Shown one piece after another: positions 16,488 through 24,235 of a stretch of DNA of 64,000 nt; within the stretch, counting starts at the first letter, position 1; each line of letters opens with the position of its first letter. A model generated the notes under the pieces. That model ran no database searches, was not told the origin of the DNA, and saw only the letters and a program-made list of their open reading frames with translations. Source of the stretch: Pseudorhodoferax soli (lineage in GTDB: Bacteria; Pseudomonadota; Gammaproteobacteria; Burkholderiales; Burkholderiaceae_C); assembly GCF_003337555.1 (NCBI RefSeq), contig NZ_QPJK01000015.1:1-64000 (forward strand), read 5' to 3'. A program made the translations under genes and the position numbers.

Positions 16488-17852
16488 TCAGACGTGCAAC
16501 AGCAGGTGTTCACGTTCCCAGGGTGAGATGACCTTCATGAACTCCTCGTACTCGATCTCCTTGACTTCGGTGTAGACAGTCACGAACTCCTTGCCCAGCA
16601 CGGTGTGCAGGTCGGTCTCGGCCTTGAGCAGTTCCAGGGCCTCGCCCAGGCTGCGCGGCAGGCTGTATTCGCCGAGGTAGGCGTCGCCCTTGCATTCGGG
16701 CTTGGGCTCGATACGGTTCTTGATGCCCAGGTAGCCGCAGGCCAGCGTGGCGGCCAGGGCCACGTAGGGGTTGGCGTCCGCGCCGATGACGCGGTTCTCG
16801 ATGCGGCGCGCGGCCGGGCTCGCCACAGGGGAGCGGATGCCCACGGTGCGGTTGTCGGTGCCCCATTGGATGTTGATGGGCGCCGCCGTCGAACGGGACA
16901 GCCGGCGGTACGAATTGACGTACGGAGCGAACAGCGCCATCGCCGCAGGGATGTAGCGCTGCAGGCCGCCGATGTACCAGCGGAACATGTCCGAGGCGCT
17001 GCCGTCGGCATTGCTGAAGATGTTGCGCCCGGCCTCGTCGAGCACGCTCTGGTGCACGTGCATGGCGCTGCCCGGCTCGTGGGCCATGGGCTTGGCCATG
17101 AAGGTCGCGTACATCTCATGCCGCAGGGCGGCCTCTCGGATGGTGCGCTTGAAAAAGAACACCTCGTCGGCGAGACCCAGCGGATGGTCGTGGAAGAAGT
17201 TGATCTCCATCTGCCCGGCACCGGCCTCGTGGATCAGGGTGTCGACGTTGAGCTCCATCTTCTCGCAGTAGGCGTAGATGTCCTCGAAGAGCGGGTCGAA
17301 CTCGTTGACCGCGTCGATGGAGTAGGACTGGCGCGAGGTCTCCGCGCGGCCGCTGCGTCCGCGCGGTGGGCGCAGGGGCTGGTTGGGATCGGTGTTGCGC
17401 TCGATCAGATAGAACTCCAGTTCGGGTGCGACCACCGGGTTCCAACCCTCGGCGGCGAACAGGTCGCAGACGCGGCGCAGCACGGAGCGCGGCGCGTAAG
17501 GCACCATGTTGCCGTCGCGGTCGAAGCAGTCGTGGATGACCTGGGCCGTCGGGTCGACCGCCCAGGGCACGATGCGCACGGTGGCCGGGTCGGGCCGCAG
17601 GTGCATGTCGCGGTCTGTCGGCGAGATGACGTCGTAGTAGGAACCCTGCTCGGGGAATTCGCCTGTCACCCCGATGGCGACGATGGCCTCGGGCAGCCGC
17701 ATGCCGCGGTCTTCTGTGAATTTCTCGCGTGGAAGGATCTTGCCGCGGGCCACGCCGGTGAGGTCGGGCACCAGGCATTCGATCTCGGTGACGCGACGCT
17801 CGTTGAGCCATTGCTCGAGCTCGCTGAACGTGAAGTTTTCTCGGACAACCAT
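16488..17852 (-). CDS. puuA: Gamma-glutamylputrescine synthetase (PuuA/SpuB/SpuI-like)
   Basis: A 454-residue glutamine-synthetase-fold ligase. It shows APELEFYL and the GAGQMEINF metal-binding strands, EPGSAMHVHQSV with the active-site histidine, the NSYRRL loop and IENRVIGADANPY near the glutamate site. It would join glutamate to putrescine using ATP, the first step of the Puu pathway. The N-terminal ECLVPDLTGVARGKILP is typical of PuuA and differs from assimilatory GlnA; the GlnA adenylylation tyrosine region is absent. The gene follows puuD by 81 bp and precedes spuC by 42 bp. Confidence 0.9.
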   Translation of the reverse strand: MVVRENFTFSELEQWLNERRVTEIECLVPDLTGVARGKILPREKFTEDRGMRLPEAIVAIGVTGEFPEQGSYYDVISPTDRDMHLRPDPATVRIVPWAVDPTAQVIHDCFDRDGNMVPYAPRSVLRRVCDLFAAEGWNPVVAPELEFYLIERNTDPNQPLRPPRGRSGRAETSRQSYSIDAVNEFDPLFEDIYAYCEKMELNVDTLIHEAGAGQMEINFFHDHPLGLADEVFFFKRTIREAALRHEMYATFMAKPMAHEPGSAMHVHQSVLDEAGRNIFSNADGSASDMFRWYIGGLQRYIPAAMALFAPYVNSYRRLSRSTAAPINIQWGTDNRTVGIRSPVASPAARRIENRVIGADANPYVALAATLACGYLGIKNRIEPKPECKGDAYLGEYSLPRSLGEALELLKAETDLHTVLGKEFVTVYTEVKEIEYEEFMKVISPWEREHLLLHV

Positions 17853-17933
17853 ATCTACCTTTCTTGTGCACCGGCCCTCGGGCGCGGCGCGTTTTCTTCT
17901 GGATCTGACAACGATGCGTTGCAGTCAGGGCAG

Positions 17934-18740
17934 CTAGGTTTCAGGCGCGAGATCGTCGTCTTCGTTGCGGTGGTGGGCCGCGCGCCAAGCTTGACAGGCG
18001 CGACCGAAGGCCGTCAACAGCTTTCGGGAGGCGGGGTTCTCGTCGGCTCGCCACTCGGGGTGCCATTGCACGCACAGGCTGAAGCCGCTGGATTGCGGAA
18101 CCGAGAAGGCCTCGACGAGACCGTCCGGCGCGAGCGCCTCGGCACGCAGGCCGTCGGCCAGGCGCCGGATGCCCTGGCCGTGCAGGCTGTTGACCTGGAG
18201 ATCGCCCAGGCCAAGCACTCGCTCGAGCACGCCGCCGCGCTGCACGTGCACCGGATGCACCGGCCCATACTGCACGTCGACAGGATCCTCGTCGCGCGAG
18301 CGGTGGTCCATCAGGCCGGGCTGCTCCTGCACGGCCTGGTACAGCGTGCCACCCAGGGCGACATTGGTTTCCTGCAGGCCACGGCAAATGCCGAACAGCG
18401 GCATGCCCCGTCGCAGCACCTCGCGCACCAGGGGCAGTGTCCAGGCGTCGCGTGCTTCGTCCAGGGGCAGGCTGGTGTCGTGGACGTCTTCGCCGAAATG
18501 CCGCGGGTGGGTGTTGGAGACCGAGCCCGTGAGGAACACGCCGTCTGCGAGGGACAGCAGCGCGTTCACGTCGTCGGGTTGCGCGGCCGGCACCACCAGG
18601 GGCAGACAACCGCCGAGCCGCACGGCGTCAAGGTACTTCTGGCCCGCAGCCTGAAACGGATGGTGTCCGAGCATCTTGCTGCAGGCGGGAACCAGCACGA
18701 CGGGCAGGTTCCGCGGAGTGGACGGATGGTGGGTGCTCAT
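17934..18740 (-). CDS. puuD: Gamma-glutamyl-gamma-aminobutyrate hydrolase, PuuD/SpuA-like
   Basis: A 268-residue class I glutamine-amidotransferase-fold hydrolase with nucleophile C119 (GICRGLQE) and the catalytic histidine/glutamate pair H227 and E229 (VQWHPEW). It releases GABA from gamma-glutamyl-GABA, the last glutamylated intermediate of the Puu route. The ATG at 18740 (MSTHHPSTPRN) gives the usual length. The frame stays open a further 64 codons upstream, to 18932, through a large hairpin and into the oxidase gene, but that stretch has no family similarity. A second, diverged family member is at 40791. Confidence 0.9.
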   Translation of the reverse strand: MSTHHPSTPRNLPVVLVPACSKMLGHHPFQAAGQKYLDAVRLGGCLPLVVPAAQPDDVNALLSLADGVFLTGSVSNTHPRHFGEDVHDTSLPLDEARDAWTLPLVREVLRRGMPLFGICRGLQETNVALGGTLYQAVQEQPGLMDHRSRDEDPVDVQYGPVHPVHVQRGGVLERVLGLGDLQVNSLHGQGIRRLADGLRAEALAPDGLVEAFSVPQSSGFSLCVQWHPEWRADENPASRKLLTAFGRACQAWRAAHHRNEDDDLAPET

Positions 18741-18838
18741 TGGGCTTGCTGCGCCGGGCTCTTGACCCGGGTCTTGCGATACGGCGCATTGGGCTCGCTG
18801 GTGCTGGAACGGAGTGCTCTGTGCCTTGGCGTTTGCAA

Positions 18839-18889
18839 GGGCTGTGCCACAACACAAGGCCGCCGAAGCCTTGCGCTGTGGTACAGCCC
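18839..18889. repeat. Long imperfect inverted repeat between puuB and puuD
   Basis: Arms 18839-18859 (GGGCTGTGCCACAACACAAGG) are too long to quote in full; they pair with 18869-18889 (CCTTGCGC...CAGCCC) with 18 of 21 positions complementary around a 9-base loop. The three mismatches are transitions, which can form G-U pairs in RNA transcribed from one strand. It lies 33 bp after the puuB stop (minus strand) and about 100 bp before the puuD start. No T-tract follows, so an mRNA processing or stability element is as likely as a terminator. Confidence 0.6.
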
Positions 18890-18921
18890 CGCTGCCGTGT
18901 GCGCAGACCGGGCGAGCGCTT

Positions 18922-20271
18922 TCATAGTGCATCCCTCATGCGGTAGTAGGCCATGCCGAGCACCAGGGCGGGCATGCGGAGGCGGGCTCCTCCCGGAAAC
19001 GAACGGTGTCCGAGACGGGCGAAGATGTCGAAGCGTGCGGCATCGCCTGTCATGGCTTCCGCGACCAGCTTGCCGGCCAGCCCGGTGAGCGCCAGCCCGT
19101 GCCCCGAAAAGCCTTGGAGGTAATAGACGTTGGCGTGGTGCGAGCGCACTGAATACGATCCGTCGGACGGCGGATCTTGCGCACCATCTTTGCGCAGGCG
19201 CCCGAAATCGGGCGCGCGGTTCATGGAGATGTCGACGAAGCCGCCCCAGGCGTGGTCGATGCGGCAAGCGGCGATTTGCGGGAACGTTTGTGCCATTCGC
19301 TTGCGCATGCTGGCCACCAGGTTGCGGGGGGTGGCCGTGCTGTAGCTCACGCGCCCGCCGTAAAGCATGCGGTGGTCCGCGGTGGGCCGGAAGTAGTCGA
19401 GCACGAAGTTGGTATCGCACACGGCCGAGCGCGAGGGAATCAGCGCCGTGCACAGCGCCGGATCCAGCGGTTCGGAACACACGATGTAGGTTCCCACCGG
19501 CATGATGCGCGACTCCAGCTGCGCGGCCACGCCCTGCAGGTAGACGTTGCCGGCCAGCAGCACCTGCTCGGCCACGACCTGTCCGCGTGCCGTGTGCACC
19601 CGCGGCCTGGCGCCGGTCTGCAGACGCGTGACGGCGCTGTCTTCGTAGATGCGGACCCCCAGGCGCTGTGCGGCCCGGGCCAGGCCCAGGCTGTACTTGA
19701 GCGGATGCAGGTGGCCCGAGCGGGCGTCGTGGATGCCGCTGTGAAAACGTGGACTGGCAATCCAGCGGCCCATCTCCTGTGGTGCGATCCAGGTGGTCTG
19801 GTAGCCGTAGCGGTGGTGCATCTGCTCCTGCCACTTGCGCAGCTCCGCGGCCTTGCGCGCGTTGACCGCCAGGTCCAGGTAGCCCGGTTGCCAGTCGCAA
19901 TCGATCGCGAAACACCGGCAGCGCTGCGTGATCAAATCCAGCGCCTCCAATGTCATGTCCCAGACGTCGCGGGCCGCTTCCTTGCCGAGCTGCTGCTCGA
20001 TCACGCTCTGGTCACAGGCCAGCCCTGCGATGGCCTGCCCGCCATTGCGGCCAGAGGCGCCCCAAGCCACCTGCCGGGCTTCGAGCAGCACGACCCGGCG
20101 ACCCCGCTCCGCCAGCTCGACCGCGGCAGACAGGCCGGCCAAGCCACCGCCGACGATGACGACATCGGCCTGGGCGTCGGCGTCGAGCGTGGGAAACGGG
20201 ATCTCGCGCGGCGCCGTGGCCACGTAGTACGAATCGCGCGCAAGATCTTGGTCGACGCTCAGAAAGCTCAT
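18922..20271 (-). CDS. puuB: Gamma-glutamylputrescine oxidase-like FAD oxidoreductase (PuuB, DAO family)
   Basis: A 449-residue DAO-superfamily flavoenzyme. The FAD-binding dinucleotide motif VIVGGGLAGLSAA is at residues 39-50, followed by LLEARQVAWGASGRNGGQ, which is diagnostic of the PuuB/OrdL group. A C-terminal YYLQGFSGHGLALTGLAGK completes the flavin site. It would oxidise gamma-glutamylputrescine to the aldehyde plus ammonia and hydrogen peroxide. The first gene of the minus-strand polyamine operon, it is divergent from the Lrp-family regulator. No strong Shine-Dalgarno is visible before the ATG at 20271. Confidence 0.88.
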   Translation of the reverse strand: MSFLSVDQDLARDSYYVATAPREIPFPTLDADAQADVVIVGGGLAGLSAAVELAERGRRVVLLEARQVAWGASGRNGGQAIAGLACDQSVIEQQLGKEAARDVWDMTLEALDLITQRCRCFAIDCDWQPGYLDLAVNARKAAELRKWQEQMHHRYGYQTTWIAPQEMGRWIASPRFHSGIHDARSGHLHPLKYSLGLARAAQRLGVRIYEDSAVTRLQTGARPRVHTARGQVVAEQVLLAGNVYLQGVAAQLESRIMPVGTYIVCSEPLDPALCTALIPSRSAVCDTNFVLDYFRPTADHRMLYGGRVSYSTATPRNLVASMRKRMAQTFPQIAACRIDHAWGGFVDISMNRAPDFGRLRKDGAQDPPSDGSYSVRSHHANVYYLQGFSGHGLALTGLAGKLVAEAMTGDAARFDIFARLGHRSFPGGARLRMPALVLGMAYYRMRDAL

Positions 20272-20441
20272 AAATAAGTGAAGCTCGCCTTAGAAGGGAA
20301 GTGCACCGTCCCGCAGCCAGCCTGGAGCGCAGCCGGACGGCAGTGCCAGCCCGCGCCGTGCGACCGGCCGCCGCTCCACCGTACTGAAAGACCCGGGCTT
20401 TGTCGATCGGGTTCTTGGGATGTCCACGTTCATCTCCTTCT

Positions 20442-20545
20442 GTTTTTTCGTATGCATTTCGCATGCCAGTTTAGGCGGCGGTCGGCGCAATCGGGTTGCG
20501 CCTGGGTGGAGGGTGAACCCTGCGTATTCGCATAACATGCGACGA
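20442..20545. promoter_or_regulatory. Candidate Lrp-type operator region between puuB and the Lrp/AsnC gene
   Basis: The 296-bp divergent gap (20272-20567) holds a perfect palindrome TCGCAT-AAC-ATGCGA at 20528-20542, 26 bp before the regulator ATG. About 70 bp further away is a related direct repeat, TTCGTATGCA followed by TTCGCATGCC (20447-20467), which shares the CGYATGC core. Repeated degenerate sites around a divergent promoter are typical for Lrp/AsnC proteins. The rest of the gap shows no supported gene. Confidence 0.45.
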
Positions 20546-20567
20546 TCAGCAGCAAAAACAGAATCCA

Positions 20568-21065
20568 ATGCGAAAGTTCGAGGCGAACGTGCAATTCGAC
20601 GCGATTGATGCGGCCATCCTGCGCGAATTGCAGAATGACGCCAAGCTGTCCAATGTGGAGCTCGCCAACCGGGTCCAGCTGTCGCCTTCGGCCTGCCTGC
20701 GCCGGGTGAAGCTCCTGGAAGATGGCGGCGTGATCACCCACTACGTGGCCCTCGTCAACCCGAAGGCGGTAGGCCAGCCGGGCACCTCGTTCACGATCGT
20801 CAACATCGAACGGACCACGCCGGAAGCCCTGCGCGCCTTCGAGCAGGCCGTGGCGGACGAGCCGCGGATCCAGGATTGCTTTTATGTCGCGGGCAGCAAC
20901 GATTACCTGCTGCGCTTCACCTACCGCGACGCAGACGACCTGGAGCGCTTCTATGCCGAAGTGCTGTCACGCCTGCCCGGCGTGGTGCGCTCCAACTCCA
21001 TGCTGGTGCTGCGCACCGTCAAGCGCACGACCGCACTGGCGCTGCGCTCCGAGCTGCGGCAGTAG
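20568..21065 (+). CDS. Lrp/AsnC-family transcriptional regulator
   Basis: A 165-residue feast-famine regulator. The N-terminal winged HTH spans about residues 10-60 (DAAILRELQNDAKLSNVELA, then LSPSACLRRVKLLEDGGVI), and the C-terminal RAM ligand domain follows (residues about 70-155), with GSNDYLLRF as its effector-loop signature. It is divergent from puuB and very probably controls the polyamine operon; palindromes in the shared gap support this. Lrp-family members near polyamine or amino-acid catabolic genes usually act as substrate-responsive activators. The effector here is unknown. Confidence 0.9.
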   Translation: MRKFEANVQFDAIDAAILRELQNDAKLSNVELANRVQLSPSACLRRVKLLEDGGVITHYVALVNPKAVGQPGTSFTIVNIERTTPEALRAFEQAVADEPRIQDCFYVAGSNDYLLRFTYRDADDLERFYAEVLSRLPGVVRSNSMLVLRTVKRTTALALRSELRQ

Positions 21066-21070
21066 CCGGC

Positions 21071-21838
21071 CTAGTAGGCGCTCAGCGCCCCGTCGACGAA
21101 GACCTTGAGCTCGCCTGGCGCGAAGGCGGTCCAGGCTTCGTTGGTCGTGAGCGGCGTGGTCACCACCACGGCCACGCGGTCGTCGGGCGTGGTCAGGCTG
21201 GAGAAGTCGACCGAAAGGTCTTCGTCGGCCAATTGCGCCTGTGTGAAGGGATGGCGCCGCTCCACGTAGTGCAGCAGCGTGGACGCATGGGCCCACAGCG
21301 CCTGGCCGTTGGACAGCAGAAAGTTGAAGGTGCCGTGCCGCGCGATGCGCTGCGCCAGTTCGCGCAGCGTGATGCTGAGCTCCTCCACCGTCGGCACACC
21401 GGCATGCGACTTGGCCAGCTCCTGCATGATCCAGCAGAAGGCGCGCTCGCTGTCGGTGCTGCCGACCGGACGGAACGCCGCATGCAGCCGCGGGTGGAAG
21501 TCCTTCAGGTCGCCGTTGTGGGCGAACACCCAGTAGCGGCCCCAGAGTTCGCGCACGAAGGGATGGCAATTCTCCAGCGCCACCACGCCCTGCGTGGCCT
21601 TGCGGATGTGCGAGATCACGTTGCGGCTCTTGATCGGGTAGCGCCGGATCAACTCGGCCACGGGCGATTCGCAGGCGCTCTGGTGGTCGACGAAATGGCG
21701 CAGTCCATGGCCCTCGAAGAAGGCGATGCCCCAGCCGTCGCCATGGTGGTCGGTGCGGCCGCCACGTTCGGCAAAACCCGTGAAGCTGAACACCACATCG
21801 GTCGGCGTGTTGCAGTTCATGCCCAGCAGTTGGCACAT
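21071..21838 (-). CDS. Class II glutamine amidotransferase (YafJ-like)
   Basis: A 255-residue Ntn-hydrolase. Cys2, directly after the initiator Met (MCQLLGMNCNTPTDV), is the expected nucleophile, and HHGDGWGIAFF and FAHNGDL are the conserved glutamine-binding motifs. No synthetase domain is fused, so this is a stand-alone YafJ/Gat-type protein whose acceptor is unknown. It begins 2 bp after the stop of the MFS exporter, so the two are translationally coupled. The gene converges on the Lrp-family gene with a 5-bp gap. Confidence 0.88.
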   Translation of the reverse strand: MCQLLGMNCNTPTDVVFSFTGFAERGGRTDHHGDGWGIAFFEGHGLRHFVDHQSACESPVAELIRRYPIKSRNVISHIRKATQGVVALENCHPFVRELWGRYWVFAHNGDLKDFHPRLHAAFRPVGSTDSERAFCWIMQELAKSHAGVPTVEELSITLRELAQRIARHGTFNFLLSNGQALWAHASTLLHYVERRHPFTQAQLADEDLSVDFSSLTTPDDRVAVVVTTPLTTNEAWTAFAPGELKVFVDGALSAY

Positions 21839-21840
21839 GC

Positions 21841-23307
21841 TCAGTTCCCCGGTGCGCGCGGATCGGCGCGCAACTGGCGTGCCGCCGCAATCGCCAGCAC
21901 GCACAGCGCGGCCAACATCAAAAAGGTTTCGTTGAACGCGGCCAGGCGCTGCGGGCTGACGCCGTCCTGCGGCATCAGGCTCTGGCCATGCGCAGCCAGC
22001 CGCCACTCCAGCACGATGCCGCACAGGCTCACGCCGGTGGCGCCGCCCAGCATGCGCAGGAAGTTGATCGCGCTGGCGCCCTGCGGGATCAGCGACCTGT
22101 CGAGCGAACGCATGGCGCCCAGGTTCAAGGACGGCAGGATGAAGCCCAGGCCGATGCGCCCGAGGATGGCCCAGGCCACCAGCCACGCGATCGGACTGGC
22201 CGCAGGCACCGTCATCATGAGCGCGAACGAGGCCGCCAGCAGCGCCAGCCCGGTGCTCACGAGCAGCGATGCGGGCTTGCGGTCCGCCAGCCGGCCGACC
22301 AGCGCCATGGTGCCGGCCAGCACCAGGCTGGCCGGCACGAGGATGGTGCCGACATGGGCAGCCGACAGGTGCAGCGCCGACTGCATGTAGACCGGCAGCA
22401 GGTAGGTGGAGCCGAACAGCGCCGTGCCATAGATGCCGGAGACCACGCAGCCCATGGCATAGGCGCGCGACTGGAACAGCCGCATGTCCATGAGCGGCAG
22501 CCCGCCGCTGCGGGTCTGGCGTTCCTGCCACCAGATGAAGCTGCCGAAGGCCGCCACGGCCGCGGCCAGCAGCAGCACCGCCAGCGCGCCCGGCCGCGCG
22601 TGCAGCTCCACCATGCCGTTGAGCAGGCACAGCGTGCCCACCGTGCCCAGCACCAGGCCGGACCAGTCGAGCCGCCCGCCATCGCGCGTGGCGGCAGCGC
22701 CCCCCGGCGCCGTCATCGGCACGTAGGTGCGCGCTAGCCACAGCGAAGCGATGCAGAACGGCACCACCATGAAGAAGATCGAGCGCCAGCCGAAAGCCTC
22801 GACCAGCAGGCCGCCGATGCTGGGGCCGATGGCGGGTGCCAGCACCACGCCCATGCCGAAAATGCCGGTCGCGCGGCCCTGCTCGTGCGGCTGGAAGGCG
22901 CGCAGGATGATGATGGCCGGGATCGGCTGCACCACGCCCGCGGCCAGGCCCTCAGCCACGCGGGCCGCGAGCACCAGGCCGAAGTCCGATGCGAAGCCGC
23001 CCGCGATGCCACCCGCCATCAGCAGCCACATGGCGCCCGAATAGGTGCGGCGGTACCCGTAGCGCGCCAGCAGCCAGGGCGTGGTCAGCATGGAGCTGGT
23101 CATGGCGACCATGAAGCCCGAGCTGACCCAGGCGGCACGGGAAGGTCCGAGCGCGAACTGGTGGCTCATGTCCGGCACCGCGACGTTGACGATGGTGGAG
23201 GACATGATGGACGCGATCGTGCCCACCATCACCGACAGCAGCAGCAGCCAGCGGTAGCGCGGCCCGTAGCGGGCACGCAGGTCGGGCAGGGAGGACGTCG
23301 CGCTCAA
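21841..23307 (-). CDS. DHA2-family MFS multidrug efflux transporter (EmrB/QacA-like)
   Basis: A 488-residue membrane protein with about 14 predicted helices, the count of the DHA2 drug:proton antiporter group. Motif C is present in helix 5 (GMGVVLAPAIGPSIGGLL), a hallmark of exporters, together with the motif-B-like RVAEGLAAGVVQP and motif-A-like LLARYGYRRT. No membrane-fusion subunit gene is adjacent. The short gap to the amidotransferase suggests co-expression. Substrate unknown. Confidence 0.9.
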   Translation of the reverse strand: MSATSSLPDLRARYGPRYRWLLLLSVMVGTIASIMSSTIVNVAVPDMSHQFALGPSRAAWVSSGFMVAMTSSMLTTPWLLARYGYRRTYSGAMWLLMAGGIAGGFASDFGLVLAARVAEGLAAGVVQPIPAIIILRAFQPHEQGRATGIFGMGVVLAPAIGPSIGGLLVEAFGWRSIFFMVVPFCIASLWLARTYVPMTAPGGAAATRDGGRLDWSGLVLGTVGTLCLLNGMVELHARPGALAVLLLAAAVAAFGSFIWWQERQTRSGGLPLMDMRLFQSRAYAMGCVVSGIYGTALFGSTYLLPVYMQSALHLSAAHVGTILVPASLVLAGTMALVGRLADRKPASLLVSTGLALLAASFALMMTVPAASPIAWLVAWAILGRIGLGFILPSLNLGAMRSLDRSLIPQGASAINFLRMLGGATGVSLCGIVLEWRLAAHGQSLMPQDGVSPQRLAAFNETFLMLAALCVLAIAAARQLRADPRAPGN

Positions 23308-23311
23308 GGGA

Positions 23312-23333
23312 AGAAAAGGGCCGTTGCCGGCCC
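23312..23333 (-). terminator. Intrinsic terminator after the tautomerase gene
   Basis: Read on the minus strand, GGGCCG-GCAA-CGGCCC (23318-23333) forms a 6-bp GC stem with a 4-base loop and is followed by TTTTCTT. It lies 3 bp past the stop of the tautomerase gene and just ahead of the MFS start, separating the two units. Confidence 0.7.
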
Positions 23334-23335
23334 GC

Positions 23336-23524
23336 TTACTTCTTCTCGGACCAGAGCTGGCCGCCGGTGGCCCAGTTCTCGCGCTTGATGTCGGTGATCA
23401 GGATATCGACCGATTCCGGCGAGCCGCCGAGGATCTCGACCGAGACGCGGGTGATCTCGGCCACGAGCTTCTTCTTCTGCTCGACGGTGCGGCCTTCCAT
23501 CATCTCGACGTGGTAAGTGGGCAT
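23336..23524 (-). CDS. 4-oxalocrotonate tautomerase family protein
   Basis: A 62-residue protein, the standard length of a 4-OT monomer. After Met removal it starts with Pro1 (MPTYHVEMMEGRTVEQK), the catalytic base of the family. The GRTVEQKKKLVAEIT helix and the VDILITDIKRENWATGG segment fit the family; the C-terminal ENWATGGQLW resembles tautomerases annotated as 4-OT-like rather than canonical xylene-pathway enzymes. It is a lone gene with its own terminator, so its substrate is unknown. Confidence 0.88.
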   Translation of the reverse strand: MPTYHVEMMEGRTVEQKKKLVAEITRVSVEILGGSPESVDILITDIKRENWATGGQLWSEKK

Positions 23525-23560
23525 GGGTGGTTCTCCTGGAAGGGCTGAAAGCCCGGCATG

Positions 23561-23776
23561 TTAGCCCTCGGCACAGCGCGCACAGACACAGGCCAGGCCA
23601 CGCGCGGCCGGTGGCACGCGGGCCAGCACCTCGGGGGCGATGCGTGCCTGCATGCACCAGCAGTCGGCAGCGCGCCCGGCCTCGCCACAGGCGATCACGC
23701 AGGCATTGGCCTGGCCGCACAGCGGACAGGTGCCAGCGTCGGGCACGGGCAGCGGCGGCAAGGGTGCGGCAGGCAT
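23561..23776 (-). CDS. Small cysteine-rich CWC-type protein
   Basis: A 71-residue protein with CPLCGQANAC near residue 17, CWCM near residue 40 and CVCARC near the C-terminus. This CxxC...CWC...CxC pattern defines the Cys_rich_CWC family, presumed to bind zinc; no biochemical role is established. The ATG at 23776 (MPAAPLPPLPVPD) is chosen for usual length; a start 10 codons upstream is possible. Expressed from the same strand as the tautomerase. Confidence 0.7.
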   Translation of the reverse strand: MPAAPLPPLPVPDAGTCPLCGQANACVIACGEAGRAADCWCMQARIAPEVLARVPPAARGLACVCARCAEG

Positions 23777-23881
23777 GCAAATCAGTGTAGGCCAAGCCCG
23801 CATCCGCCCCTGCCTGGGCCGAAGGGCGCGCCCCGGCCTGCACAATGGACGACGCTTTCCACACAGAACAAGGAGAACTTC

Positions 23882-24232
23882 ATGTTGGCCAACATCCTGA
23901 TCGTGCTCGTGGCGCTGCTGCACCTGTACTTCCTGGTCCTGGAGATGGTGCTTTGGGACAAGCCCCAAGGCATGAAGGCGTTCAATCTCACCCCCGAGAA
24001 GGCAGAGATGACCAAGTCCATGGCGGCCAACCAGGGCCTGTACAACGGCTTCCTGGCGGCCGGGCTGCTGTGGGGCTTGAACCTGGGCGCCGAAGGCCTG
24101 CACATCAAGGTCTTCTTCCTCGCCTGCGTGGCGGTGGCGGGTGTCTTCGGCGCCATGACCGTCAGCCGCAAGATCTTCTACATCCAGGCGCTGCCGGCGC
24201 TGCTCGCCCTCGCCGCGCTCTGGCTGTTGTAA
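23882..24232 (+). CDS. DUF1304 family small membrane protein
   Basis: A 116-residue protein with four hydrophobic helices; the start MLANILIVLVALLHLYFLVLE and the KAFNLTPEKAEMTKSMAANQG loop are the DUF1304 signature. AAGGAGAACTTC precedes the ATG. The family has no known function; it sits in the inner membrane. It is monocistronic and converges on the AI-2E-family gene with a 3-bp gap. Confidence 0.9.
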   Translation: MLANILIVLVALLHLYFLVLEMVLWDKPQGMKAFNLTPEKAEMTKSMAANQGLYNGFLAAGLLWGLNLGAEGLHIKVFFLACVAVAGVFGAMTVSRKIFYIQALPALLALAALWLL

Positions 24233-24235
24233 TGG

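Noticed and set aside
18741-18932. 64-codon in-frame N-terminal extension of PuuD
   Set aside because: It has no similarity, runs through the long hairpin and into the oxidase gene; the family start at 18740 fits the usual length.
20272-20567. Small ORFs of 60-90 codons in the puuB-lrp gap
   Set aside because: They lack similarity and ribosome sites and overlap the palindromic regulatory motifs.
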